64,000 nucleotides of DNA from the NCBI RefSeq assembly GCF_002734215.1, contig NZ_NSEB01000004.1, forward strand, positions 441,954 to 505,953, written 5' to 3'. Every line of letters begins with the position of its first letter. Within the stretch, counting starts at the first letter, position 1. Origin of the DNA: Fredinandcohnia onubensis. Lineage in GTDB: Bacteria > Bacillota > Bacilli > Bacillales > Bacillaceae_L. Shown here piece by piece: positions 7,930-18,056 of this stretch. A program made the position numbers and the translations under genes. Under the pieces are notes generated by a model. That model searched no databases. It had not been told where the DNA came from and saw only the letters and a program-made list of their open reading frames with translations.

Positions 7930-9420
7930 ATGGAAAAACAAAACAGAAAAGAAAGTCAGCATAGTTCAAAGGTAATTCCGTTTATCCAGACGGGAGAATA
8001 TTATTTTAAAAAAGGACTAAAGGCGTATCGCCAGCATGATATATATAAATCAATAAAACATTTTAAACGAGCGATTCAGCTTGAACCAAAAGAGCCGATG
8101 TTCTTATGTCAATTATCCGTAGCGTTAACGGAAATTGGTGATTACATCCTATCTAATCAATATCTTACACAAATAATGGAAGATCCAAATTTCGATATGC
8201 CAGAGTGTTTTTATTTCATGGCCAATAATTATGCACATTTAGGTTTGTTCCAAGAAGCAGGCAAACATGCACAAGCCTATTTAGATCGTGAGCCAGATGG
8301 AGACTTTTCGGAGGATGCCGAGGATTTGCTTGATTTATTGCTCCTTGAGGAAGTGGACTTTGAAGATTCTGCTAATCAACAGGACGAACTCATCGTCATG
8401 CAGGAACAAGCACGTGATTACCTTGAAACAGGACGATTAGACGAAGCGGTGACCCTTTTAAAGGAAATCATTCGCGAATACCCGGAATTTTGGTCTGCTT
8501 ATAATAATTTAGCATTAGCGTATTTTTACTCTGGAGATGTGGAGAATGCATCAGAGATTCTTGATGAGGTTTTGAGTAAAAACCCTGGTAATCTTCATGC
8601 ACTTTGCAACTCATTGGTATTTCTATATTATCAACGAAAAAATCAACAGGTAAAAGAGCTAACGAAACGATTAGCACTGATTCATCCGATTCTTTCGGAA
8701 CACCGTTATAAATTAGGTGCCACATTTGGATTGGTCGGAAGATATGACCTTGCGTATAAATGGTTGCGAAGTCTTCAACGAAGTGGGTTTGAAGGAGACG
8801 AAACCTTCTATTATTGGCTATCTCATTCTGCTTATTTTACAGAGCACCATGACGTTGCCCAAAATGCATGGAAGCGAGTGCTCGAAGAAAATCCAAGTAA
8901 AAAGGGCTCGGCTCCATGGGAATCAGACCGTACAAAATCCATTAGTGATGTATTGGACCGTTGGTTAACAGGTGATTTTATCGAGGAACGCTTATATGGT
9001 TTATTTTTAGCAAGTAAGACAAATTCTTCTCTTGCCCGCAAGGATATTAAACATATAAAATTCCATGCGACCCTTGAACAAGAATTTGCAAACTATGTCC
9101 TAAGTAAAAAGAAAAAGACAGGAAAAGTTCCGACCTATATCATTGATGGGTACAATATTGCAGACACTCTATTTACAAAAAATAAACATGATGATTCTGC
9201 AAATGAGGAACTCTATCTAACGTGGTTAATGATTTACGATGAAGCGGTAAAGCGTCAGTTCAATGTGTCTAACTGGCAAGCATGGGCTGCAGCAACGGAA
9301 TACATCTGGCGCAACCACGGATCGCGGACGATCACTCAACAACAGGTTGCAGCGAAATATAATATTTCCAAAACAACAGTGATGAAGTATGTAAAATTTG
9401 TTAAAGAACTCTTACAATGA
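7930..9420 (+). CDS. yvcD: YvcD-like tetratricopeptide-repeat protein
   Basis: A 496-aa cytoplasmic protein with TPR units at about 17-140 (GEYYFKKGLKAYRQHD, YFMANNYAHLGLFQEAG) and again at about 158-300 (ARDYLETGRLDEAVTLLKE, AYNNLALAYFYSGDVENA), suggesting a protein-protein interaction scaffold. The C-terminus (about 455-496) reads like a helix-turn-helix (TQQQVAAKYNISKTTVMKYV), so DNA contact is possible. Function is unknown in B. subtilis too. The start ATG has GTGGAGG upstream. It sits between his and trxB, the usual Bacillus place, and has its own promoter. Confidence 0.85.
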   Translation: MEKQNRKESQHSSKVIPFIQTGEYYFKKGLKAYRQHDIYKSIKHFKRAIQLEPKEPMFLCQLSVALTEIGDYILSNQYLTQIMEDPNFDMPECFYFMANNYAHLGLFQEAGKHAQAYLDREPDGDFSEDAEDLLDLLLLEEVDFEDSANQQDELIVMQEQARDYLETGRLDEAVTLLKEIIREYPEFWSAYNNLALAYFYSGDVENASEILDEVLSKNPGNLHALCNSLVFLYYQRKNQQVKELTKRLALIHPILSEHRYKLGATFGLVGRYDLAYKWLRSLQRSGFEGDETFYYWLSHSAYFTEHHDVAQNAWKRVLEENPSKKGSAPWESDRTKSISDVLDRWLTGDFIEERLYGLFLASKTNSSLARKDIKHIKFHATLEQEFANYVLSKKKKTGKVPTYIIDGYNIADTLFTKNKHDDSANEELYLTWLMIYDEAVKRQFNVSNWQAWAAATEYIWRNHGSRTITQQQVAAKYNISKTTVMKYVKFVKELLQ

Positions 9421-9476
9421 GCATATTAATAGCGGATTTTGTCAGGTTTTTATAGGATAGGGGTAGGAGATACTAA

Positions 9477-10466
<990 letters not shown>

Positions 10467-10473
10467 ATGAGAG

Positions 10474-10501
10474 AACACCTCCAATGTGGAGGTGTTTTTT
10501 G
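10474..10501 (+). terminator. Terminator after trxB
   Basis: AACACCTCCA pairs perfectly with TGGAGGTGTT (10 bp, 3-nt loop), followed by TTTTT. Confidence 0.9.
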
Positions 10502-10526
10502 ACGAATTAAGGGTGGGGAACGGTAT

Positions 10527-11090
10527 ATGATCGATTTACATGTTAAACCGACAATCGTTGGAGAAAAGACAATACTAAGACCATTTAAAATGGATGAGGA
10601 TTTCCCGTACATAGAAGAATGTTTAAAAGATCCTATCGTCCTTAAATATACGGGAAGCACAGCGGGATATGAACGAGATAAAACTCTTCTGTGGTACCGA
10701 ACGAGAAATGAACAGGAGGATCGTTTAGATCTTGCTATTGTTGATAGGGAGAAGCAAGTCTTAATAGGTGAAGTGGTGGTCAATCTTTATGATGAAAAAA
10801 CAAATAGTATGAATTTCAGAATTCTGATTGGCCCAAACGGCAGAGATAAAGGACTTGGAACAGAAGCAACTCAGCTTATGGTTGATTATGTTTTTCAAAA
10901 CACTGACATTAACCAACTAACCCTTAGTGTTTTTGATTTTAACCCGAGAGCCAAAACAGTATATGAAAAAGTGGGGTTTGTGACCGACAGTGTAGACAAA
11001 GATGACCTAGAGTTTGAAGGAGAATGGATCGATTCCATCAACATGAAGCTTACAAGAACAGAATGGGAGAAGAATCGGTCGGTAAAGTAG
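10527..11090 (+). CDS. GNAT-family N-acetyltransferase (RimJ/RimL type)
   Basis: A 187-aa protein with the GCN5 fold. The N-terminal KTILRPFKMDE is typical of the RimJ/RimL branch. The acetyl-CoA-binding stretch is NGRDKGLGTEATQLMVDY (about 110-127), and NPRAKTVYEKVGF near 147-159 is the classic C-terminal motif. The acceptor, a protein N-terminus or small molecule, cannot be predicted. It starts at ATG with AGGGTGGGGA upstream, just after the trxB terminator, and appears to be monocistronic. Confidence 0.85.
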   Translation: MIDLHVKPTIVGEKTILRPFKMDEDFPYIEECLKDPIVLKYTGSTAGYERDKTLLWYRTRNEQEDRLDLAIVDREKQVLIGEVVVNLYDEKTNSMNFRILIGPNGRDKGLGTEATQLMVDYVFQNTDINQLTLSVFDFNPRAKTVYEKVGFVTDSVDKDDLEFEGEWIDSINMKLTRTEWEKNRSVK

Positions 11091-11170
11091 CTTCTAGAGT
11101 GTCCGTAAAATCAAAACAGAAATATTAATGTACTACCGATAATATATTGATAGAAAGGGATGAATTAAAA

Positions 11171-11209
11171 CGTTCGATAAATTTGGATAGCCCCTGTATT
11201 TATCGAATG
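11171..11209. promoter_or_regulatory. Inverted repeat just upstream of the GNAT-nitrilase gene
   Basis: TTCGATAAAT (11173-11182) and ATTTATCGAA (11198-11207) are perfect inverted arms separated by 15 bases; the flanking base pair extends the stem. It ends 20 bases before the start codon and 6 bases before the Shine-Dalgarno. It could be an operator or an mRNA hairpin affecting translation; there is no T-run, so it is not a terminator. Confidence 0.5.
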
Positions 11210-11228
11210 CCCAGAAAGGGAGATATTT

Positions 11229-12797
11229 GTGTCGAGGATTGATCTTTCGAAATTTGAGAAGAGGATTGTGTTACGAAATATTAGGCATGAGGATATCGAG
11301 GAGATTATTGATCTTTCAAAGGTTTGTTTTCCAAATATGGACCCATGGGAGCGGGACCAATTAGAAAGCCATCTTACCATTTTTCCAGAAGGACAATTTT
11401 GTGTTGAATATGATGGGAAAATCATTGGCTCCTGTTCGAGCTTAATTGTTGATTTTGATGAATATGAGGATAAGCATACGTTCGATGAGATTAGCGATAA
11501 TTCCTATATTCGCAACCATGATCCACATGGGAAAAATTTATATGGTATTGATGTTATGGTTCATCCGGAATATCGTCGCATGAAAATTGGACGTCGGCTT
11601 TATGAGGCAAGAAAAAAATTGACTCAAGAACTCAACTTAGAAAGCATCATTATTGGTGGGAGAATCTCAAACTATCATAAATATGCGGATGAAATGTCTG
11701 CTAGGGAATATGTGGATCAGGTCATCCAACAAAATATCTATGACCCAGCCCTTACTTTTCAAATGATTAATGGCTTTGTGCTAAAGCGCGTCAATGCCAA
11801 TTACTTATCAGATCGGGATTCTTTAGGCTATGCAACACTAATGGAATGGAATAATCCTGATTACTTACCTAAGAAAACGAGAAGGATTTACAATCGGTCC
11901 CTCCCTGTAAGAATTTCAGTGATTCAATATATGATGAAAAAAATCAATTCCTTTGAAGATTTTGCAACTCAATGTGAGTATTTTATTGATGCGAGTTCTA
12001 ATTTCCGCTCAGACTTTGCCGTGTTTCCTGAAACGTTCACCATGCAGCTATTGTCGTTCATTAATGAGCAGGTACCGAGTAAACAAATCAAAAAAGTGTC
12101 AGAGTATACGGAGGACTATATAAATCTCTTTTCGAAACTTGCCGTAACGTACAATATTAATATTGTAGGCGGTTCGCATTTTGTGGAAGAGGATCATTGT
12201 CTTTATAATGTTGCATACCTTTTTAGACGAGACGGTACAATCGATAAGCAATATAAGCTTCATATCACACCTGATGAGAGAAGATGGTGGGGAGTTCAAC
12301 CAGGTAATGGTGTCCACGTGTTTGACACAGACTGTGGAAAAATCTCAATTCTGATTAGCTATGATATTCAGTTTCCGGAGCTCGCTCGGATTGCTGTGGA
12401 TAAAGGGGCACAAATTATTTTTACTCCTTTTAGCTCAGAAGACCAGCAGGGTTATTTGAGGGTAAGGTATTGCTCACAGGCTCGTGCTGTCGAAAATCAA
12501 GTGTATACCGTAATAGCAGGTGCAGTCGGTAACCTTACACATGTTCCACATATGGATGTGCAGTACGCACAATCCGGTATTTTTTCACCATCTGATTTTA
12601 CATTTTCAAGCAATGGGATTGTTGGAGAGTGTAACCCAAATATTGAAACAATTGTGGTGGGAGAGGTTGACCTTGAAAGCCTTCGCCGAAACCGAAACAT
12701 TGGAACCGAAACGCCACTAAAAGACCGCAGAACGGATTATTATCAAATTATCACCAAGAAACCTAAACAGGCCAAAAAGAAAATCCCATCCGATTAA
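11229..12797 (+). CDS. yhcX: GNAT / carbon-nitrogen hydrolase fusion (YhcX-like)
   Basis: A 522-aa two-domain protein: GNAT acetyltransferase (about 14-195; VHPEYRRMKIGRRLYEARKK is the acetyl-CoA loop) joined to a nitrilase-superfamily domain (about 227-505). This is the domain order of B. subtilis YhcX. In the nitrilase domain the Glu (E268, VFPETF) and Lys (K343, QYKLH) are present. The usual nucleophile Cys of the CYD..FPE motif is Ser here (S377 in ISYDIQFPEL; codon AGC at 12357-12359). Amidase activity by the standard mechanism is therefore doubtful. GTG start with AGAAAGGGAG upstream. It is convergent with yhxA. Confidence 0.85.
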   Translation: MSRIDLSKFEKRIVLRNIRHEDIEEIIDLSKVCFPNMDPWERDQLESHLTIFPEGQFCVEYDGKIIGSCSSLIVDFDEYEDKHTFDEISDNSYIRNHDPHGKNLYGIDVMVHPEYRRMKIGRRLYEARKKLTQELNLESIIIGGRISNYHKYADEMSAREYVDQVIQQNIYDPALTFQMINGFVLKRVNANYLSDRDSLGYATLMEWNNPDYLPKKTRRIYNRSLPVRISVIQYMMKKINSFEDFATQCEYFIDASSNFRSDFAVFPETFTMQLLSFINEQVPSKQIKKVSEYTEDYINLFSKLAVTYNINIVGGSHFVEEDHCLYNVAYLFRRDGTIDKQYKLHITPDERRWWGVQPGNGVHVFDTDCGKISILISYDIQFPELARIAVDKGAQIIFTPFSSEDQQGYLRVRYCSQARAVENQVYTVIAGAVGNLTHVPHMDVQYAQSGIFSPSDFTFSSNGIVGECNPNIETIVVGEVDLESLRRNRNIGTETPLKDRRTDYYQIITKKPKQAKKKIPSD

Positions 12798-12801
12798 GTA
12801 C

Positions 12802-12819
12802 TTATACACATGTGTATAA
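12802..12819. promoter_or_regulatory. 18-bp perfect palindrome of two DnaA-box-like sites
   Basis: TTATACACA is followed immediately by its own complement TGTGTATAA, 4 bases after the yhcX stop. Each arm fits the DnaA consensus TTATNCACA. It has no T-run and lies before the actual terminator. Confidence 0.5.
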
Positions 12820-12835
12820 CTGTTCAACATAAAGT

Positions 12836-12872
12836 AACCGCCTAATCCACAAAGGAATAGGCGGTTATTCGT
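12836..12872. terminator. Bidirectional terminator between yhcX and yhxA
   Basis: AACCGCCTA (12836-12844) pairs with TAGGCGGTT (12858-12866), followed by ATTCGTTTTT. It serves yhcX and probably also the convergent aminotransferase gene. Confidence 0.8.
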
Positions 12873-12881
12873 TTTTCTATC

Positions 12882-14195
12882 TTACACGCTTCGTTCAACC
12901 CTAAATATTGCGTGATGTAGCATTTCTATCATGAGGTCGACTTCTTCTTTGTTGATACAGAGTGGAGGAGCGAAAACGAGTGTGTCCAACCCATCAAATA
13001 CGACAGATCTGCAGATTAAGCCGATTTTCGCGGCCTCATTCACAATTTTTGGGGCAAGAGGGCCTTTTACATGCTGAGGCGTATTGATTTCGACAGCACC
13101 CATGAGTCCGAGTGCACGGACGTGACTGACAAGACTGCTTTCACTTTGAATCCACGAAAAACCATTGAGCATTTTTGCACCCATTTTTGCCGAATTCTCG
13201 ATTAATCCCTCATTTTCAATAATTTCAATATTTTTCAATGCAACCGCACAGGCCATTGGATGACCACTATACGTATACCCGTGTAAAAGTGTTCCGGTTG
13301 AAAGTTTCTTGAAATCCTCAAAAATAGCTTCGGATAGCATGACACCACCTAACTGAGCATATCCACTCGTTACCCCTTTGGCAAAACACATCATGTCAGG
13401 TGCAACCCCATAGTGGTCCACTCCGAAGTATTCACCAGTCCGCCCAAATCCTGTAATCACTTCATCTGTAATCCATAAAATGTTGTACTCATCACAAATG
13501 TCCCGCACTTCTTTAAAATACCCTTCTGGGGCAATATGGACACCGCCGGCCCCTTGCACTGGTTCTGCGACAAATGCAGCAATTGTTTCTGGACCTTCAG
13601 CCTCAATCGTTTGGCGTAAATCTTCAGCAGAGAAATTATCCGTATGATAAAAATCAGGTGCCAATGAATTAGTAAAATCTCGGAAAGGCTTTAGGCCTGT
13701 TGCACTTGTCGATCCCATTGCAACTCCATGATATGACCTATTTCGAGAAATGATTTTCTCTTTCTCAGGCATTCCACGTAGTATCCAGTAATGACGTGCT
13801 AATTTATATGCCGTATCATTTGCTTCAGAGCCACCTGAAGTAAAAAAAGTCGTTGTTAAATTTCCAGTTGAAATTTCCGCAAGCTTTGCAGCCAAACGGA
13901 TTGCAGGTTCATTGCTAAAAGTTGCAAAACAAGAGCTAAATGCAAGCTTATTCATTTGCTCCATTGCTGCTTGCCCTAATTCTTTCCGACCGTGTCCAAT
14001 ATTGACATTCCATAAAGAGGACATGCCATCAAGTACGCGTTTTCCATTCACATCCTCAAGAAACACACCTTCTCCTTTTGTAAAAATAAAAGCAGGTCCT
14101 AAATCCTGCTGTTGCTGAATCGGAGAGGTTGGATGCAAAAAATGTTTTTGATCAAGTTCCATCAGTTCTTGGCGCACCATTAATTTTTCGTTCAT
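12882..14195 (-). CDS. yhxA: Class III aminotransferase (YhxA-like, omega-aminotransferase)
   Basis: A 437-aa PLP enzyme of fold type I. The PLP Lys is K273 (MCFAKGVTSGYAQLGG), the ring-nitrogen Asp is D244 (WITDEVITGFGRTG), and the phosphate-binding SGGSEAND is at about 120-127. Family members transfer the amino group of omega-amino acids, polyamines or DAPA to 2-oxoacids; the substrate is not assignable. I recall YhcX and YhxA also being neighbours in B. subtilis, which hints at a shared pathway. ATG start with GGAGGAATT upstream. Confidence 0.85.
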   Translation of the reverse strand: MNEKLMVRQELMELDQKHFLHPTSPIQQQQDLGPAFIFTKGEGVFLEDVNGKRVLDGMSSLWNVNIGHGRKELGQAAMEQMNKLAFSSCFATFSNEPAIRLAAKLAEISTGNLTTTFFTSGGSEANDTAYKLARHYWILRGMPEKEKIISRNRSYHGVAMGSTSATGLKPFRDFTNSLAPDFYHTDNFSAEDLRQTIEAEGPETIAAFVAEPVQGAGGVHIAPEGYFKEVRDICDEYNILWITDEVITGFGRTGEYFGVDHYGVAPDMMCFAKGVTSGYAQLGGVMLSEAIFEDFKKLSTGTLLHGYTYSGHPMACAVALKNIEIIENEGLIENSAKMGAKMLNGFSWIQSESSLVSHVRALGLMGAVEINTPQHVKGPLAPKIVNEAAKIGLICRSVVFDGLDTLVFAPPLCINKEEVDLMIEMLHHAIFRVERSV

Positions 14196-14242
14196 TCAAT
14201 TCCTCCTTCGTAAATAAGCTTTTATTGAAATATATGCGAAGG

Positions 14243-14258
14243 GTTCAAGCTTTTGAAC
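14243..14258. promoter_or_regulatory. Palindrome upstream of the aminotransferase gene
   Basis: GTTCAA (14243-14248), 4-bp spacer, TTGAAC (14253-14258), about 48 bp upstream of the yhxA start. A possible repressor site; no protein can be named. Confidence 0.35.
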
Positions 14259-14423
14259 TACGAATAAGTGAAGGAACTAGTCCTTTCAGGTTAATGTTTC
14301 TTTTATGTAAAAGATTTCCTTTAAAACGTAATTTTGTTTTAACTCTCCTGTAACACGGATGAAATATATTTTGAGTATGATAATAGTAGTAATTGACCCC
14401 CTTTTTATAAAATAGATTTTTTT

Positions 14424-14457
14424 GGGCACGGGTACATCCCCCGTGCCCCCTTTTTTT
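14424..14457 (+). terminator. GC-rich terminator with no upstream gene on its strand
   Basis: GGGCACGGG (14424-14432) pairs with CCCGTGCCC (14440-14448), followed by CC and seven T. On the + strand the nearest upstream gene (yhcX) already has a terminator 1.5 kb away; on the - strand there is no downstream T-run. It may end a small RNA starting in 14200-14420, or be a leader attenuator. Confidence 0.65.
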
Positions 14458-14497
14458 GCCCAAATTTCCCCGACAAAAATTATGAAAATCTTGTTCG

Positions 14498-14526
14498 TTG
14501 TGAGTACCTGTTAGAAATAGTATAAT
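14498..14526 (+). promoter_or_regulatory. Sigma-A promoter of yvcI-rapZ-yvcK-whiA-crh
   Basis: TTGTGA (14498-14503), 17-bp spacer, TATAAT (14521-14526), about 63 bases before the yvcI start. Confidence 0.75.
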
Positions 14527-14589
14527 AATATCAATATGAATGCTTACAAACGGTCTACCTAAAAAGGGACCGACTTGGGGTGAAAGAGA

Positions 14590-15048
14590 GTGCAAAGAGT
14601 AACAAATTGCTTAGTACGCAAGGATGATAAAGTCTTGCTTTTACAAAAGCCACGTCGCGGGTGGTGGGTTGCTCCTGGTGGGAAAATGGAACCGGGTGAA
14701 TCAATTCGTGACTCCTGTATCCGTGAATATCGTGAAGAAACTGGACTTTATCTTAAAAACCCAGATATTAAAGGGATTTTTACATTTATTATTAAAGAGG
14801 GTGACAAGGTAACCTCTGAATGGATGATGTTTTCCTTCTTAGCCAATGACTTTGAAGGTGAAAATGTTGATGAATCTGAAGAGGGAATCCTAAAATGGCA
14901 AGACATCGGGGACATACCCAATCTGCCAATGGCACCAGGTGATTATCATATTTTAGATTATGTACTTAAAGGTTCTGGGGTCATATATGGGACATTTACA
15001 TATACACCCGATTTTCAATTATTATCGTATCGATTAGATCCAAGCTAG
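14590..15048 (+). CDS. yvcI: YvcI, Nudix hydrolase
   Basis: A 152-aa Nudix protein. The box is complete: [10 protein letters not shown], then [10 protein letters not shown], matching G-x5-E-x7-R-E-x2-E-E-x-G. The family hydrolyses nucleoside-diphosphate derivatives; it is similar to MutT/8-oxo-dGTPase-like members but the substrate is unknown. GTG start; GGGGTGAAAGAG upstream. First gene of the yvcI-rapZ-yvcK-whiA-crh operon. Confidence 0.85.
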   Translation: MQRVTNCLVRKDDKVLLLQKPRRGWWVAPGGKMEPGESIRDSCIREYREETGLYLKNPDIKGIFTFIIKEGDKVTSEWMMFSFLANDFEGENVDESEEGILKWQDIGDIPNLPMAPGDYHILDYVLKGSGVIYGTFTYTPDFQLLSYRLDPS

Positions 15049-15067
15049 AAATTAGGGAGGCAAAACA

Positions 15068-15958
15068 ATGAGTGTTGGTTCAACAAGTGAAATACAATTA
15101 GTGATTATAACTGGAATGTCAGGTGCCGGAAAAACGGTTGCCATTCAAAGTTTTGAAGATTTAGGGTATTTTTGCGTAGATAACCTACCCCCAACTTTGC
15201 TTCCAAAGTTTCTAGAGCTGATGAAGGAATCTGGCGGAAAAATGAATAAAGTTGCACTTGTCATGGACTTACGTGGCCGTGAGTTTTTCGATAGCCTATT
15301 TGCATCACTTGACGATCTCTCAGAAGTCTCATGGATATCTCCACAAATTTTATTCCTTGATGCAAAGGATACGACCCTTGTTACTCGGTATAAGGAAACA
15401 AGACGTTCTCATCCACTTGCTCCAACTGGTTCTCCACTGGAAGGAATTCAGGCAGAGCGCGAAATTCTTGATGAACTTAAGGGAAGAGCACAATACATTT
15501 ATGACACTTCTGATTTAAAACCGCGTGAACTACGCGAGAAAATTTTAAAGCAATTTGCATCAGAATCAAAACCTACCTTTACAGTCAATGTCATGTCATT
15601 TGGTTTTAAATATGGCATTCCGATTGATGCAGATCTCGTGTTTGATGTGCGTTTTCTTCCAAATCCACATTATATCGAAGCGATGAGACCGAAAACTGGA
15701 CTTGATGATGATGTTTCAGGCTATGTTTTAAAATGGACCGAAACTCAGAAGTTTATTGAAAAGGTAACCGATTTACTCGCATTTATGCTTCCTCAATACA
15801 AACGGGAAGGTAAGAGTCAGCTTGTAATTGGAATTGGTTGTACAGGTGGACAGCATCGTTCTGTTACACTAGCTGAATATATCGCAAATCATTTCAAGGC
15901 TGAATATCAAACCCATGTTTCTCATCGCGATATTGAGAAGAGAAAGGACAAAAAGTAA
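15068..15958 (+). CDS. rapZ: RapZ (YvcJ), nucleotide-binding protein
   Basis: A 296-aa P-loop protein. Walker A is GMSGAGKT (16-23). The C-terminal domain has the family-typical [11 protein letters not shown] and [11 protein letters not shown]. The E. coli homologue is an adaptor for small-RNA turnover controlling GlmS. In Bacillus the protein binds and hydrolyses GTP and affects competence, and the sRNA role is not established. GGGAGG ribosome site; it overlaps yvcK by 1 base (TAATG). Confidence 0.95.
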   Translation: MSVGSTSEIQLVIITGMSGAGKTVAIQSFEDLGYFCVDNLPPTLLPKFLELMKESGGKMNKVALVMDLRGREFFDSLFASLDDLSEVSWISPQILFLDAKDTTLVTRYKETRRSHPLAPTGSPLEGIQAEREILDELKGRAQYIYDTSDLKPRELREKILKQFASESKPTFTVNVMSFGFKYGIPIDADLVFDVRFLPNPHYIEAMRPKTGLDDDVSGYVLKWTETQKFIEKVTDLLAFMLPQYKREGKSQLVIGIGCTGGQHRSVTLAEYIANHFKAEYQTHVSHRDIEKRKDKK

Positions 15959-16932
15959 TGACCGAGCCAAAACAGCCTAAGATTGTCATCGTTGGTGGGG
16001 GAACAGGACTTTCTGTACTTTTACGAGGGTTAAAATATCTACCTGTCGATATCACGGCAATTGTGACGGTTGCAGATGACGGGGGATCTTCTGGTCGTCT
16101 TCGAGATGAGATGGATATTCCACCGCCCGGTGATATTCGAAACGTATTAGCTGCGTTGTCAGATGTGGAGCCTTTAATTGAGGATTTATTTCAGCATCGG
16201 TTTGCTGGTGGAAATGGCTTATCCGGTCATTCGTTGGGAAACTTGATTCTTGCGGCAATGACTACCATTACAGGCGATTTTGTTCACGCAGTTGGTGAAA
16301 TGAGCAAGGTTCTCAATGTAAGAGGGAAGGTTCTTCCGGCGGCAAATAAGAGCGTCATTTTACATGCTGAAATGGAGGATGGTACTGTTGTTTCAGGTGA
16401 ATCCAAGATTCCATATTCTGGTAAAAAAATAAAGCGTGTATTTTTAACACCTAGTGATGTAGAGCCTCTACAAGAATCGATTGAAAAGATTCAACAGGCA
16501 GATATGATTATCATTGGCCCTGGTAGCCTCTACACTAGTATTTTACCGAATTTACTTGTACCCAAAATTGGCGAAGAGGTTTTAAAATCGGACGCGAAAA
16601 AAGTTTATATTTGTAATGTAATGACGCAGGCTGGGGAAACTTTGAATTTTACAGCAAGCGACCATGTTCAGGCTTTGTACGATCATATGGGCATAAAGTT
16701 CATTGATACGGTTCTTGTTAATAATGGAGAGATTCCCGAGAATATTAAAGAAAAATATGCAAAAGAGCTAGCAAAACCTGTAGTTTACGACACTGAAAGG
16801 CTTTCTGCTTTAGGTTTAGCCATCATCCATGATAAAATCATTTCATACGATAATGGCGTTATCAGACACGACACAAAAAAAGTGGCAAGCCTGTTATATG
16901 ATTTGCTCATTAAAAATAAAAAGGGTGATTGA
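15958..16932 (+). CDS. yvcK: YvcK (MgfK), gluconeogenesis factor
   Basis: A 324-aa protein of the CofD/YvcK fold. The N-terminus IVIVGGGTGLSVLLRGLK is the nucleotide-binding loop; VADDGGSSGRLRDE and PPPGDIRNVL are also typical. In B. subtilis it binds UDP-sugars and is needed for normal cell shape on gluconeogenic carbon sources. Translation is coupled to rapZ. A terminator-like hairpin overlaps its stop, so whiA-crh may be transcribed at a lower level. Confidence 0.95.
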   Translation: MTEPKQPKIVIVGGGTGLSVLLRGLKYLPVDITAIVTVADDGGSSGRLRDEMDIPPPGDIRNVLAALSDVEPLIEDLFQHRFAGGNGLSGHSLGNLILAAMTTITGDFVHAVGEMSKVLNVRGKVLPAANKSVILHAEMEDGTVVSGESKIPYSGKKIKRVFLTPSDVEPLQESIEKIQQADMIIIGPGSLYTSILPNLLVPKIGEEVLKSDAKKVYICNVMTQAGETLNFTASDHVQALYDHMGIKFIDTVLVNNGEIPENIKEKYAKELAKPVVYDTERLSALGLAIIHDKIISYDNGVIRHDTKKVASLLYDLLIKNKKGD

Positions 16933-16955
16933 GTTTTAAATCACCCTTTTAAAAA
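16920..16955 (+). terminator. Hairpin between yvcK and whiA
   Basis: AAAGGGTGATT (16920-16930) pairs with AATCACCCTTT (16939-16949), with TTTT at the end. The yvcK stop is within it and the whiA Shine-Dalgarno begins 8 bases later. Probably a leaky terminator inside the operon. Confidence 0.6.
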
Positions 16956-16969
16956 AGGGAGGTGGAACT

Positions 16970-17911
16970 GTGTCATTTGCATCAGAGACGAAAAAAGAAC
17001 TCACAAATTTAGACATCAAAGATTGCTGCGCAACAGCCGAGCTTTCCGCTTTGATCCGAATGAATGGCGCACTTTCCTTCTCTAACCAAAAAATGGTGGT
17101 CGATATCCAAACGGAAAACGCCGCGATTGCGAGAAGAATTTATACACTTCTGAAAAAATGCTATAATGTAGGGGTAGAGCTCCTTGTTCGAAAGAAAATG
17201 AGACTCAAGAAGAACAATGTATATCTTGTTCGCCTTTCTGAGGATGCAAAAGAAATACTAGAAGACTTGAAGATTTTCGAAGGCTTTTCATTAAGACAAG
17301 AAATCTCTTCAGAATTAGTAGCGAAGAAGTGCTGCAAACGCTCCTATTTACGCGGAGCTTTTTTAGCAGGTGGCTCTGTCAATAACCCAGAAACATCCTC
17401 ATACCATCTTGAGATTTTTTCATTATATAAAGAACATAATGACTCACTTTGTGAATTAATGAACGTTTTTGATCTTAACGCTAAAACGTTAGAACGAAAA
17501 AAAGGTTTTATCACCTACTTAAAAGAAGCGGAAAAAATCACAGAGTTCCTAAATGTTATTGGTGCCCATCAGGCATTGCTTCGTTTCGAGGACGTTCGCA
17601 TTGTCCGTGACATGAGAAATTCGGTGAACCGTCTCGTCAATTGTGAAACAGCTAACCTAAATAAAACAATTGGGGCATCAATTCGACAGGTGGAAAATAT
17701 CAGATACATTGATGAAACAGTGGGCCTAGGCATCCTACCTGATAAATTAAGAGAAATTGCTGAGCTTCGTGTGGCCTACCAGGATGTTACACTTAAAGAG
17801 CTAGGCGAAATGGTAACATCGGGTCAGATCAGTAAATCGGGTATTAACCACCGACTTCGAAAAATTGATGAAATTGCTGATAAGCTCCGAGCAGGCCAAT
17901 CCCTAAAGTGA
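16970..17911 (+). CDS. whiA: WhiA, DNA-binding regulator
   Basis: A 313-aa protein with an N-terminal LAGLIDADG-like double domain (about 1-210; [16 protein letters not shown] corresponds to the motif) and a C-terminal helix-turn-helix (about 225-313; [20 protein letters not shown]). WhiA controls sporulation genes in Streptomyces and affects division and chromosome segregation in Bacillus. It lacks the endonuclease role of its relatives. GTG 16970 is chosen because GGGAGGTGG is 5 bases upstream and [11 protein letters not shown] is the normal N-terminus. Confidence 0.95.
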   Translation: MSFASETKKELTNLDIKDCCATAELSALIRMNGALSFSNQKMVVDIQTENAAIARRIYTLLKKCYNVGVELLVRKKMRLKKNNVYLVRLSEDAKEILEDLKIFEGFSLRQEISSELVAKKCCKRSYLRGAFLAGGSVNNPETSSYHLEIFSLYKEHNDSLCELMNVFDLNAKTLERKKGFITYLKEAEKITEFLNVIGAHQALLRFEDVRIVRDMRNSVNRLVNCETANLNKTIGASIRQVENIRYIDETVGLGILPDKLREIAELRVAYQDVTLKELGEMVTSGQISKSGINHRLRKIDEIADKLRAGQSLK

Positions 17912-18056
17912 GCACCTTGCTCACTTGGAGAAAAATAAAGCGTTATCATTTTTTTAAAAAAACATGAAACCTTTAGAGCTCAATCTACGTAATAATAGGA
18001 AATACAAAAAAACACAACTTAAGAATGTACAGAAAAATCTGAGGAGGAAGAAACGA

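Noticed and set aside
7649-7964. Frames of 84 and 62 codons between hisIE and yvcD
   Set aside because: They consist mainly of translated DnaA-box repeats and the yvcD promoter; no ribosome site.
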